A stretch of DNA of 50,417 nt from Bacillota bacterium (GCA_023420085.1 JAEZWQ010000024.1:1-50417); one strand, 5' to 3'. Positions 17,901 through 26,310 are shown, counted from the first letter of the stretch. Notes: generated from the letters alone by a model not told the origin. Numbers and translations: made by a program.

Positions 17901-18469
17901 TGATCAAATGTTAGAATATCTCCTTTATTCACCTCAAATATTTTCCCAATATACGATGGCCAAACATCCCACTTTTCAACTTCATATACACCTGATTCAA
18001 TATAATCTCTTATCAAATTTTCTCCGAACCATGCGTTAATATCTACACTCTGTCCTCCCATTTTCCATATCAAAAACTGTGTTATCGAATAATCTAATCC
18101 ATCTCTTTTATCTTTATTATAATTTTCTCCTAGGAATGCCTTTTTATCAAAATTTATCCATTTTGCTATCGCTACTTTTTTTAAATATGGATCTCTATAA
18201 TCCAACTCTGCTGTAGTATAATCATCTGTATGCTTCAATAAAACTGTTGGTTCTAAGCAAAATGCGTATTTACTATCAGCTTTTATAACATTTAGATTAT
18301 AGCCTTTTTTATAATTAAATCCTGCATTAGTATCCCAATAAGCTTGTGCCGTCTTTTTATTATTAACTGACGTTTCATTCCATGTAATATTATGTGCTTC
18401 TGCTCTACTAATTTGTATGCTCAATAAAATTATTATAGTGCACATAATTATTGATATAATTTTCTTCAT
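14942..18469 (-). CDS. Large wall-anchored adhesin with thioester, Cna/SpaA-like and VaFE-like repeats
   Basis: This 1175-residue secreted protein has a signal peptide (about 1-25). An N-terminal thioester domain follows, with C71 in YAFCLEP and Q131 in SITQFLIWK placed to form the Cys-Gln bond that attaches covalently to host amines. Five or so Cna-B/SpaA-like repeats come next (for example KIKIIKIDEDGNIVPIKGI and IKFQILD, with linkers such as YGTYYIKE). Two C-terminal VaFE-type repeats follow, one around KTGIVSITDEIKIEDIIPNT. It ends with LPPTG, a hydrophobic segment and a final lysine, a sortase signal. No sortase gene is nearby. The ribosome binding site is inside a hairpin (see 18477-18513). 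The role as adhesin or pilus tip is inferred from architecture; ligand unknown. Confidence 0.9.
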   Translation of the reverse strand: MKKIISIIMCTIIILLSIQISRAEAHNITWNETSVNNKKTAQAYWDTNAGFNYKKGYNLNVIKADSKYAFCLEPTVLLKHTDDYTTAELDYRDPYLKKVAIAKWINFDKKAFLGENYNKDKRDGLDYSITQFLIWKMGGQSVDINAWFGENLIRDYIESGVYEVEKWDVWPSYIGKIFEVNKGDILTFDQGTEGKEFYTDANDVKINVVDSKDYPTDTNDRYTNVINRFKQKLIINIGENAPKEFKVYVSQENPVVQKLMAKEQSPLIYRSAYSQNLMSGGFVKNDVKSFTIKVKSKSILIKKSDEENKKISGVKFLVAKDNNFKDIIQEVITDINGEARIDNLVDIEKVYIKEIEAPKPYLIKNEVKEIVLDKEVNEVEFVNSKIHGKIKIIKTHKKWNNKNNFIEEDVKLPEQDVIFDILDSQNKVVETLKTDANGIATSGDLPYGKYKIIQKSLFQGTKESKELEVTVNENNKIYNVNIENENIKSKIKIIKIDEDGNIVPIKGIKFQILDVNKSVLVFDGIKEFETDEKGIVKFDYFLPYGTYYIKEIFVPNNSGYVINNEPYKIFVDGKNDEVEVRFKNKRQKGKIVLDKVGENISELISIDKLGYEVVEHRFNDKPLKKVKFEIQGEDGYRFLGETDDNGRLEIDNLKLGKYKIVEIETQKDYILNKKPINVELNAENSNIEIVKKSLGIKNNRKKVKIKLNKKIENSDINDDYKNIAFDEIIFGLYSKNDTEYYRKDMLLDVSKLDKNFEASFNIFQDGNYYIKELNTGKMYEIDKEYKDISVDYENIHDESTILVESINKIKRANIKIIKSEAHTSKSLEGIEFNLLDENGNLIKKGNTDKNGSLIFENIEYGTYTLKETPIDGYLNIEPFIIDVNGDEKELLYEVKNEKIPIIKSLAKIEGEKETHKTGIVSITDEIKIEDIIPNTEYELTAKLIDKHTGNIILIDGKEASKTIALNSDSSKVEAKIEFYVDITKVDTENIVIFDELKRDGKIVSTHDDIENSDQTIFIRHPSIETYATINNEKVFKGDGIVEIVDEVRFRSLFPGKEYELRGVLIDKKSGKPLIVNNEEVVAKTKFIPEDRDGVVHLKFNLDTSSLESKEIVLYDTLYNEDNIIFEHADINNEKQTVIFEVPHLPPTGISGEVSKYFIAGIISLFILSTLVKISK

Positions 18470-18476
18470 TAAAATA

Positions 18477-18513
18477 ACCCCTTTCTAGCTACAATTGTAT
18501 CTAGAAAAGGGGT
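18477..18513 (-). promoter_or_regulatory. Hairpin sequestering the adhesin ribosome binding site
   Basis: On the minus strand ACCCCTTTTCTAG pairs with CTAGAAAGGGGT, 12 bp with one bulged base around a 12-base loop. The 3' arm contains the purine-rich AAAGGGG, 7 bases before the adhesin ATG, so the closed hairpin would block translation. No T-tract follows, which argues against a terminator. Confidence 0.65.
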
Positions 18514-18567
18514 ATCGGTCTATTTCTCATTTATTCTATTTAATTATTTTTAGTTAATATTCTAGTC

Positions 18568-19410
18568 TTATAGTTTAATATAGTTAGGTTTCATTCTATC
18601 AAATGTACAAAAATATTTATATCCAAGATTTCTGCATATATCCTTTGCTTCATCAATATATGCACCAAGATGTTCAGGTTTATGACTATCACTACCAAAC
18701 GTTATAATATCTCCACCTAACTCCTTATACATTTTAAGAATCTCAATACATGGTGTTGTAGAATTTAAGCTATACCTCTTATATGAAGTATTTAATTCAA
18801 TGCCACTTCCATTATTTATTGTATTTTTCAATATAGCCTCTACAATATCTTTTGTTTTTTCAAATGGATATGGATAAAATTTATCATATCTATTCATCAA
18901 ATCTAAATGACCCAATACACTATAATTGTGGTATTTTTCAGTAACTTTTAATAATTCATTATAGTATCCAAGTATATATTCATCTTGAGTTTTACCATTT
19001 TGATAATCTCCTGCCCAAAATTCTTTATTATCAACTTGATGTACTGATAAAATAATAAAATCAAAATTAAATTTATTAAATAAATCATTATATTTAGGAA
19101 TAGTATGTGTTTGAACACCAAACTCTAATCCAAACTTTATTCTTATTCTATCTTTATATTTTTCTTTAAGATTACTATAAGCGTTATAAAGTTTTGGAAC
19201 ATCTGCATTGTACATTTCATATCCTTCTCTTATGATAACCTTTTCACCGCTATCCCTATCAACTTTAACGCCATAATCAATATGATCTGTAATACATATT
19301 TCATCTATACCCTTTTTTATGGCATCTCTTACGACATCTTCAATAGGATATACCGAATCATCGCTAAATTCAGTATGAACATGATAGTCCGCATAATAAT
19401 CCTTCATCAT
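18568..19410 (-). CDS. PHP-family phosphatase, histidinol-phosphatase-like
   Basis: The 280-residue protein belongs to the HisJ/HisK type of PHP phosphoesterases. Metal ligands are seen in DYHVHTEFSDD near residue 8, ICITDHIDYG, FGLEFGVQ, the SVHQVD segment and, near the C-terminus, FGSDSHKPEHLG. In some bacteria this protein dephosphorylates histidinol phosphate, but no histidine genes are in the window, so another phosphate ester is possible. It overlaps yqeC by 4 bases and ends the dnaX-to-PHP operon. Confidence 0.85.
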   Translation of the reverse strand: MMKDYYADYHVHTEFSDDSVYPIEDVVRDAIKKGIDEICITDHIDYGVKVDRDSGEKVIIREGYEMYNADVPKLYNAYSNLKEKYKDRIRIKFGLEFGVQTHTIPKYNDLFNKFNFDFIILSVHQVDNKEFWAGDYQNGKTQDEYILGYYNELLKVTEKYHNYSVLGHLDLMNRYDKFYPYPFEKTKDIVEAILKNTINNGSGIELNTSYKRYSLNSTTPCIEILKMYKELGGDIITFGSDSHKPEHLGAYIDEAKDICRNLGYKYFCTFDRMKPNYIKL

Positions 19411-20156
19411 ACTACCTCCATAAAATTTACATATCCGGAAATTACAACTTTTAACTCTTTCCTTCTTTTCTTAATTTTATTTATTATCAGATCAGATTCT
19501 TTAAGTAATTCAATACTATCAACTTTATTTATTAATATAGTTACATTCTTTTCTTCTAAATCCTTAAACATTCCCCTATTAGACAGTAAAATATCAACAA
19601 AATCATCAATTTCTAAAAATTCCTTGTTTAATTTTACATCTTCAGGCCTTGCAAATACTTCCTTAATAGGCCCATGTAGTGAATCTATACCTACCACTAG
19701 TATAACATCTTTTATATTATCTGGTATCTCTGGTTCATATTCTCTTTGTATTTTTATAGGTCTACATTTAGCACCATCAGCCTCCACAATTACAGGATAA
19801 TTATTTTGATTAATCAAGAAATTATAAATTTCATCTCGTGGTTTAGAAATTTTTTTAATACCATTTTTTAATATTACCTCGCCAACTACAACACTTAATC
19901 CTTCATTAAGACTATACTTTATTTTTTGAACATCATATTCTACGTTCTCATATAAAATATTTGTTGTAGTCATTATAATATTTCCAATTCCTCTACGTGT
20001 ATAATCTAGAGCAATATCCTTAATGGTAGTTGTCTTTCCACCACCACCAATAAGGGCAACTTTTGAATTATTATTCAAATTAAATACTTTAATGGGACTG
20101 TAGTATATCCTCCCATTATATCTATACCATTTTATTGAATTTTTTCTTCCACACAT
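19407..20156 (-). CDS. yqeC: YqeC-family selenium cofactor accessory ATPase
   Basis: The protein has a P-loop, VALIGGGGKTTT (residues 33-44), then NIIMTTTNIL, VIVEADGAKCRPIK and VGIDSLHGPIKEVFARPEDV, all typical of YqeC. In other genomes YqeC genes accompany selenium-dependent molybdenum hydroxylases, where the protein is thought to help form the selenium-containing cofactor. No such hydroxylase, selD or selA is in this window. The reading frame begins inside the MATE gene (35-base overlap), and 20 residues before the usual N-terminus. A GGGAGG sits within this extra part, so the true start could be internal and at a rare codon. Confidence 0.8.
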   Translation of the reverse strand: MCGRKNSIKWYRYNGRIYYSPIKVFNLNNNSKVALIGGGGKTTTIKDIALDYTRRGIGNIIMTTTNILYENVEYDVQKIKYSLNEGLSVVVGEVILKNGIKKISKPRDEIYNFLINQNNYPVIVEADGAKCRPIKIQREYEPEIPDNIKDVILVVGIDSLHGPIKEVFARPEDVKLNKEFLEIDDFVDILLSNRGMFKDLEEKNVTILINKVDSIELLKESDLIINKIKKRRKELKVVISGYVNFMEVV

Positions 20157-21459
20157 AAATATAAATTATAAACGAGCTTATTCCTGCAACTATACTTGAA
20201 ATAGTTATACTTAACCATATACCTGTTATTCCAAATCCTACTGACGATAGAATCGGTGCTAAAATAATTCTTGATGATACTATAATAGTGCATAAAATAT
20301 TAGGTAAAAAAGTAATTCCAAGCCCTGCCAAAGCACCATTGGTTACCAATTCTAAACACATAAAAATTTGTGAAAATCCCATTATATAAAGATAATTTGC
20401 TCCAATGTCAATTACATTTGGCTCTTTGAAAAATATACTCATAAGTTCACTTGGAAAACACAGTAGTAAGAATGTGGATAATCCTCCAAAGAATAATAGT
20501 ATAAATAAAGATACTATATATCCCCTTTTTGCTCTTTCCAGTTTATTAGCGCCATAGTTTTGTGCTGAAAATGCATTCATTGCTGTACCTAAACCATCAG
20601 AAGTTTTCCATGATATAGCTTCCAACTGTGCCCCTACTTTTTGTGCTCCAACAGCAAACGTTCCATATCCGGCTACCATTCTTCCAATATATAATGATAC
20701 AATCGAAAAAATGCTACTCTGTATAGCAGGAGCTATTCCTAGCTTTGTTATTTCAATTATCTTTGTTCCATCTTTCCCTGAAAGTATATTTGTTCCCTTA
20801 AAATATTCTTGTTTTCTCTTTGCAATTATAAAGAATAAGATAAATACAATATACTGTGCAGTCAAGGTTGCCAAAGCAGCACCTATAACTCCTAGTTTCA
20901 ATCCAAGTATTAGTAATGGATCTAAAATCATATTTACTATTAACCCAATAGAATTAGCTAATAAGCTAACTTTTGAATTCCCTAACGCACTAAATATTCC
21001 TGTGAATATTATTGCTGAAAATTGTGCCGGTATTGCAAAACTTTGAATCTTTAAATAGCTTACACCCGCATTTATTGCATTTTTTGAATCAAATCCAAAT
21101 ATGCTCATTAAAATATTAGGGAAAAATAGAAATATAATAGAAAATATTAGCGTTATTGAAATTCCAAGTTGAAATGCGCTTCTTATATATAGCTTTGCCC
21201 TATCAAAATCTTTAGCACCAACACTATGCCCAACTTTTATTTGTCCACCAACTCTTGCAATTGTAATAAAACATGTAGCAAGCCATAAAAAGTTGCTACA
21301 TGCTCCTATTGCTGATACATAATCGGCTCCGTCTTGGCTTATCCAAAACATGTCTGTTAGACTATAAGCCATCTCAACAAACCCAGTTAAAGTAATTGGT
21401 GCTGCTAATTTAATAAGAGAGGTTCCTATTCTCCCGCTAGTTAAATCAACACTTTTCAT
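20122..21459 (-). CDS. MATE family efflux transporter
   Basis: The 445-residue protein has twelve hydrophobic segments in two homologous halves. It opens with the typical LTSGRIGTSLIKLAAPITLT and MAYSLTDMFWI, and carries a QIKVGHSVGAKD loop between early helices. MATE proteins export cationic drugs or metabolites using H+ or Na+ gradients. The substrate cannot be told from sequence. It starts 2 bases after metK and overlaps yqeC. Confidence 0.9.
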   Translation of the reverse strand: MKSVDLTSGRIGTSLIKLAAPITLTGFVEMAYSLTDMFWISQDGADYVSAIGACSNFLWLATCFITIARVGGQIKVGHSVGAKDFDRAKLYIRSAFQLGISITLIFSIIFLFFPNILMSIFGFDSKNAINAGVSYLKIQSFAIPAQFSAIIFTGIFSALGNSKVSLLANSIGLIVNMILDPLLILGLKLGVIGAALATLTAQYIVFILFFIIAKRKQEYFKGTNILSGKDGTKIIEITKLGIAPAIQSSIFSIVSLYIGRMVAGYGTFAVGAQKVGAQLEAISWKTSDGLGTAMNAFSAQNYGANKLERAKRGYIVSLFILLFFGGLSTFLLLCFPSELMSIFFKEPNVIDIGANYLYIMGFSQIFMCLELVTNGALAGLGITFLPNILCTIIVSSRIILAPILSSVGFGITGIWLSITISSIVAGISSFIIYIYVWKKKFNKMV

Positions 21460-21461
21460 AA

Positions 21462-22628
21462 TTATACAATATATTCTGCTAATTTATCTGCCATATCAGT
21501 AACTTCCCAAGGAAGGTCTGATTTTCCAAAATGTCCATAATTTGATGTTGCCCTATATATAGGTTTTCTTAATCCAAGTTTTTTAATAATTCCTTGAGGT
21601 GTGAAATCAAAATTATTCTTTATAATTTTATATAGCGGCATGCTTAGATCTTTTTCTGTACCGAATGTATCAATTTTTATCGATGTTGGTTCTGCAACAC
21701 CTATAGCATACGAAACTTGTATTTCACATTTCTGAGCAATGCCTGATTTTACAATATTTTTTGCAACATATCTTGCAAAGTATGATGCACTTCTATCAAC
21801 CTTTGTGCAGTCCTTACCTGAAAACGCTCCACCACCATGGCTTGCACTTCCACCGTATGAATCTACAATAATTTTTCTTCCAGTTAGTCCGCTATCACCA
21901 ACAGGTCCTCCAATGACAAATCTACCCGTAGGATTTATATATATCTTTGTATCATTATCTATAAGACTATGCTCAACAGTAGTATTTATAACTCTTTCTA
22001 ATATATCTTCTCTTAATTTTTCAATACTAACTTTCTCATCATGTTGAGTAGATACAACTATTGCTTCGATTCTCTTAACACTTACATTATCTTCATCATA
22101 TTCAACAGTAACCTGTGTTTTACCGTCAGGTCTTAGATATGGTAATATTCCTGATTTTCTTACTTCTGTAAGTTTTTTTGATAACTTATGAGCAAGTGAT
22201 ATTGCAAAAGGCATAAGTTCATCTGTTTCATTCGTTGCATAACCAAACATCATTCCTTGGTCCCCTGCTCCAAGTTCATCATTACTATCAATACCAAAAG
22301 CATGATCAACACCCATTGCTATATCTGTTGATTGTTTATCAATTATTTGTTTTATTTCAACAGTATCTGCATAAAAGCCAAGCTTTTCATCAGTATATCC
22401 AATGTCCCTAATTACTTCTCTTGTAATTTTATCTATATCTATGCTAGCATCTGTAGTAATCTCTCCCATCACTAGTACAAAATTATTCTTTGCACATGTT
22501 TCACATGCTACTCTTGCATTTGGATCTTTTTTTAATATCTCATCTAAAATAGTATCAGCGATCTGATCACAAACTTTATCAGGATGTCCTTCTGTCACTG
22601 ACTCTGATGTAAAAAAATTATATCCCAT
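21462..22628 (-). CDS. metK: S-adenosylmethionine synthetase
   Basis: MetK makes S-adenosylmethionine from methionine and ATP. H15 and D17 in EGHPDKVCDQIAD, GAGDQGMMFGYA, and GGGAFSGKDCTKVDRSA are the family signatures. The 388 residues are of normal length. The gene has no S-box riboswitch, since it sits 8 bases after the acidic repeat gene inside an operon; its expression should follow dnaX. The metNIQ importer elsewhere in the window supplies the substrate. Confidence 0.97.
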   Translation of the reverse strand: MGYNFFTSESVTEGHPDKVCDQIADTILDEILKKDPNARVACETCAKNNFVLVMGEITTDASIDIDKITREVIRDIGYTDEKLGFYADTVEIKQIIDKQSTDIAMGVDHAFGIDSNDELGAGDQGMMFGYATNETDELMPFAISLAHKLSKKLTEVRKSGILPYLRPDGKTQVTVEYDEDNVSVKRIEAIVVSTQHDEKVSIEKLREDILERVINTTVEHSLIDNDTKIYINPTGRFVIGGPVGDSGLTGRKIIVDSYGGSASHGGGAFSGKDCTKVDRSASYFARYVAKNIVKSGIAQKCEIQVSYAIGVAEPTSIKIDTFGTEKDLSMPLYKIIKNNFDFTPQGIIKKLGLRKPIYRATSNYGHFGKSDLPWEVTDMADKLAEYIV

Positions 22629-22636
22629 ATTACTCC

Positions 22637-25600
22637 TTATATTATATCTTTATCCATTAATTCTTGTAATGCTTGTAACACTACTTCTTCGCCTATTAGA
22701 GTCTCATCATTATAGGTCCCAACAACCAATTCAGTAAGCATATTTTCTTCTATATGTTGTCTTTGCTTCATTATCGAGCAATTAACAACCTTTTCAAAAG
22801 CTGCAAAACTATCGTCTTTTAATGTTATTTCATCAATATTAGCGTTTATCATTTCAATAGCATACTCAGTAAACCTATATCCTTTTAAACCTGCATATAA
22901 AACTGAATAAGTTACATAATCATTTAATATATTTGGTATCTCTTTTTTAATTGTAACCATCTTATCTAATAAATGATTTTCTAAATCTATTTCACTATTT
23001 GTGGTTGTAAATATAAGTATTGTATTATCATTAAAATTAACAGCTTTAACAATAGAATTATAAGTTTCTTCTACTATATCTTCACTATTTTTTATAATTA
23101 AAAATGTATTTGGTATTTTTGTATAAAGTTCTCTAATATCTACAATATTTAATTTATCCCCACTTATTGTAGAAACTTTTCTAGTTGATGTCATACCTCT
23201 CAGTTTACAATATGTAAGAGCAAACTGTTCAAGCAATTTTTTAGATTCTCCTTTTAATAGTATATGAGTTTTATTATATCTTCTCAAATTTTCAAAAGAG
23301 TCAATCTCGTCTACGGTTGATTCTAATATTTTCAGAGTACTTCCAAATGATGCAAAACTATCTAAATTAATTGCTGATTCTTCAGGTATAATATCAACAT
23401 AATTTTCGTCAATATTAACAGTTTTTATAATATTACCATCTTTTTGATTATTATCTATGTATTCATCATCTAAATATTCATCTTCTAAATACTCATCTTC
23501 TAAATACTCATCTTCTAAATACTCATCTTCTAAATATTCATCTTCTAAATATTCATCATCCAAATATTCATCGTCCAAATATTCATCGTCCAAATATTCA
23601 TCGTCCAAATATTCATCGTCCAAATATTCATCGTCCAAATATTCATCGTCCAAATATTCATCGTCCAAATACTCATCATCTAATTGTTCAACGTCTAATT
23701 GTTCATCGTCTGAAATTTCATCTTTTAGATATTCATCATCATTATGATCCATGATTTGTTCATCTACAGTAGAATTATTTTCTATATCCAATTCTTCTGG
23801 TAAATCTTGATCAGAGTCTATATTTTTTACAGTTTCATTGTCGTCACTTACTATATTTTCATCTAAAATTGCTTCATTCTCTTTGCTATCTATTTCCTCA
23901 TTGATTTCTTCAAGTTCAGCAACTGTAATATTTTCTTCGTCAGCTTCTTCATCTAGATAAATTTCTTCGACCATTTCTTCTACATCTGCTTCGTCTATTA
24001 CTTTATCATCAATATCAATAGCATATTCTTCCATATTTTGATTTTCATAAAGAATATCTTCATTATCAGGCAACTTTAAATAATCTTCATCCAAATAACC
24101 AATATTATCTGTATCATCTATATTCTTATTTGGATCACCTTCAATATCCAATTCACTATCTTCTCTAGACTTTAATTCTATTGGTTTTATAAGTTCTTCA
24201 GCAAAGCCTATATCTTCAACCTTATCATCTTCAACCTTATCATCTTCAACCTTATCATCTTCCAATGAATTATTAATAATACTATCATTTACTTCTTTAT
24301 CTTGTGTTACTTCTTCTTTTTCTCCATCAAGAATTATAGCAAGCTCTTCATCCGTTAAATCTTCATAATCAGATAATATTGATTTATTTCTAATTTCTTC
24401 AATTTTACAAGAGTCTGATATTGCATAATTTTCAATATCATATTCCTTATTAAACATCGTCGGAGAAACTTCTAAATATTCATCATCTAAATACTCATCG
24501 TCTAAATATTCATCTTCCAAATACTCATCATCTAAATATTCATCGTCTAAATACTCATCGTCTAAATATTCATCTTCCAAATATTCGTCTTCTAAATATT
24601 CATCTTCTAAATACTCGTCGTCCAAATACTCATCGTCCAAATATTCATCATCCAAATATTCATCGTCCAAATATTCATCATCCAAATATTCATCATCCAA
24701 ATATTCATCGTCCAAATATTCATCGTCCAAATATTCATCGTCCAAATATTCATCGTCTATATATTCATCAGTAAGATTATCATCAAATCTATCATACTCC
24801 TCTTCAAAGTAATCAACATCTTTTAAATCACCATCATACTGTTCATTTTCCAAATCTTTTATAGAAGGCCTATTTTCCTTCTGTTTCTTTTTACCAAACA
24901 TATATATATCTTCGTCCTTATTATTATTTTCATTAGAATACATATCAATATTGCTAAGAAGATTATCTACAATATTGACTCTAGATTTTTCTTCAGTTTC
25001 AATAACTTTATTAGGCTTATAAATCTTGACATCATAATCTTCATCCTTCAATATTTCTTTTGGTTCTTCATGAATGTCATGACTCATATTTATTTCACTA
25101 CTATTTTTTTTATAAATTTTATTTTCTTCCCTGATATCATCTTTTTTTATTTCATCTTCATATTGTTTAACAATATCTAGTTCATTATTATTAAGAGGTT
25201 TATACTTTCCTTTTAGTTTAATTGCTTTAGCGACATATAATCCACCATTAAACCAAAGTTCTATCTGATCACATTGATTTAAACATTTTTGTATCAACCC
25301 CGCCTGTTCATATTCTTTTGCAAGGTCATACATCCATTTTTCTTTGTAATAACTTTTTTGAATATTTTCTAAAATTGCTATAAGCTCATCGGCCGAATAC
25401 CCCAATCCTTTTAAAACTCTATATTCAAGATAATTAACTTCAATGTCATTCTTATAGTTATTTTTAAACTCTGTTAAATAATCATTAGCTTCACTTAGAT
25501 CATTTAATTCTAGACAGACTTTTATTAGATCTTTTAAAATACTTGGTTTAAAGCTAGTAATTTTATAAGCCTTAAGTAGTAAGAACTTACTTTGTTCAAA

Positions 25601-25702
25601 CTCACTAATAGATGAGTAATATTCAGCTCCTTCTCTTAATAATGATGAATCTTTTACATCATCCCATTCAATTTGATTATAATCAATGATATCAGTTTTC
25701 AT
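22637..25702 (-). CDS. Acidic repeat protein: TPR-like N-terminus, two DDEYL arrays, degenerate AAA-like C-terminus
   Basis: I do not recognise a named function. Residues 1-180 look like TPR-type helical repeats (LLREGAEYYSSISEFEQSK, then FKNNYKNDIEVNYLEYRVL). Residues about 310-410 are roughly 19 tandem [DE]DEYL units, and a second array of roughly 15 units covers about 670-750; the rest of the middle is also strongly acidic. The last 220 residues resemble an AAA module: HILLKGESKKLL where a Walker A would be (no GK[ST]), FLIIKNSEDI as Walker B-like, TILIFTTTN as sensor-like, and a helical lid. Known clostridial proteins with TPR, acidic linker and AAA-like end are uncharacterised. It sits between recR and metK with 8-base gaps. 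Confidence 0.7.
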   Translation of the reverse strand: MKTDIIDYNQIEWDDVKDSSLLREGAEYYSSISEFEQSKFLLLKAYKITSFKPSILKDLIKVCLELNDLSEANDYLTEFKNNYKNDIEVNYLEYRVLKGLGYSADELIAILENIQKSYYKEKWMYDLAKEYEQAGLIQKCLNQCDQIELWFNGGLYVAKAIKLKGKYKPLNNNELDIVKQYEDEIKKDDIREENKIYKKNSSEINMSHDIHEEPKEILKDEDYDVKIYKPNKVIETEEKSRVNIVDNLLSNIDMYSNENNNKDEDIYMFGKKKQKENRPSIKDLENEQYDGDLKDVDYFEEEYDRFDDNLTDEYIDDEYLDDEYLDDEYLDDEYLDDEYLDDEYLDDEYLDDEYLDDEYLDDEYLEDEYLEDEYLEDEYLDDEYLDDEYLDDEYLEDEYLDDEYLDDEYLEVSPTMFNKEYDIENYAISDSCKIEEIRNKSILSDYEDLTDEELAIILDGEKEEVTQDKEVNDSIINNSLEDDKVEDDKVEDDKVEDIGFAEELIKPIELKSREDSELDIEGDPNKNIDDTDNIGYLDEDYLKLPDNEDILYENQNMEEYAIDIDDKVIDEADVEEMVEEIYLDEEADEENITVAELEEINEEIDSKENEAILDENIVSDDNETVKNIDSDQDLPEELDIENNSTVDEQIMDHNDDEYLKDEISDDEQLDVEQLDDEYLDDEYLDDEYLDDEYLDDEYLDDEYLDDEYLDDEYLDDEYLEDEYLEDEYLEDEYLEDEYLEDEYLDDEYIDNNQKDGNIIKTVNIDENYVDIIPEESAINLDSFASFGSTLKILESTVDEIDSFENLRRYNKTHILLKGESKKLLEQFALTYCKLRGMTSTRKVSTISGDKLNIVDIRELYTKIPNTFLIIKNSEDIVEETYNSIVKAVNFNDNTILIFTTTNSEIDLENHLLDKMVTIKKEIPNILNDYVTYSVLYAGLKGYRFTEYAIEMINANIDEITLKDDSFAAFEKVVNCSIMKQRQHIEENMLTELVVGTYNDETLIGEEVVLQALQELMDKDII
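23457..23690 (-). repeat. 15-bp minisatellite, second DDEYL array (about 15 units)
   Basis: Tandem 15-base units (plus-strand consensus TATTCATCGTCCAAA) run almost without interruption. Variants differ mainly at silent third positions and at the D/E codon (cgtcc versus cttct), in blocks of like variants, as expected from recent unit duplication. The in-frame unit length allows array size to change without breaking the gene. Confidence 0.95.
24471..24765 (-). repeat. 15-bp minisatellite, first DDEYL array (about 19 units)
   Basis: The same 15-base unit as at 23457-23690 is repeated about 19 times in the same gene and orientation. Blocks of identical variants (several cgtcc units, then cttct units) indicate expansion and possible exchange between the two arrays. 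Confidence 0.95.
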
Positions 25703-25710
25703 AATTTTCC

Positions 25711-26310
25711 TTATTTTAATTCAATCCTACCATCGAGCGCCCTTAATAATGTGACCTCATCTACATTCTCAATATCGCCACCTACAGGAACTCCACTTGC
25801 TATTCGTGTAACCTTAATACCCGTGCCTTTCATTATTTGACTAATATACATGGCCGTAGTTTCTCCTTCAAGATCAGAATTTGTAGCTATTATAACTTCA
25901 TCAACATCATCTTGTAATCTAATCATAAGTTCTTTTAGAAAAATATCTTTAGGTCCAATATTCAATCTAGGAGATATAACGCCATTTAATACATGATATA
26001 CTCCATCAAACTTACCCGTTCTTTCATATGCCATCATATCTGCAGTAGTTTCAACAACCATAATTATTTTATGATTTCTCTTTGTATTCCTACAAACACT
26101 GCATAACTCATCATCTGTAATAGTTTGGCAACATTTACAACGTCTAGTTTTATTTTTTGCTATCATTATAGTATTAGTTAAACGCTCTACATCTTCCTTA
26201 GAACTATTTATTATATGAAATGCTAGTCTAATTGCAGATTTTCTTCCAATGCCAGGAAGATTGGAGAACTCATTAATAAGCTTATTTATGTGTTCACCAT
26301 AATTTTCCAT
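25711..26310 (-). CDS. recR: Recombination mediator RecR
   Basis: RecR, with RecF and RecO, loads RecA at gaps. LPGIGRKSAIRLAFHI is the helix-hairpin-helix, CKCCQTITDDELCSVC the zinc finger, and IMVVETTADMMAYERTGKFD the Toprim motif, with YHVLNGVISP after it. The 199-residue length is standard. The start codon overlaps the ybaB stop by one base, the common dnaX-ybaB-recR arrangement. Confidence 0.97.
   Translation of the reverse strand: MENYGEHINKLINEFSNLPGIGRKSAIRLAFHIINSSKEDVERLTNTIMIAKNKTRRCKCCQTITDDELCSVCRNTKRNHKIIMVVETTADMMAYERTGKFDGVYHVLNGVISPRLNIGPKDIFLKELMIRLQDDVDEVIIATNSDLEGETTAMYISQIMKGTGIKVTRIASGVPVGGDIENVDEVTLLRALDGRIELK

Noticed and set aside
23457..23747. Plus-strand frame of repeated SSSKY units
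   Set aside because: It is the antisense reading of the DDEYL minisatellite; no start site, and the minus-strand gene is continuous and operon-placed.
23457..24765. CRISPR-like tandem repeats
   Set aside because: Units are adjacent 15-mers without spacers and lie in frame within a coding region.
21400..25800. SAM riboswitch before metK
   Set aside because: metK lies 8 bases behind another gene, leaving no room for a leader; none is seen further upstream.
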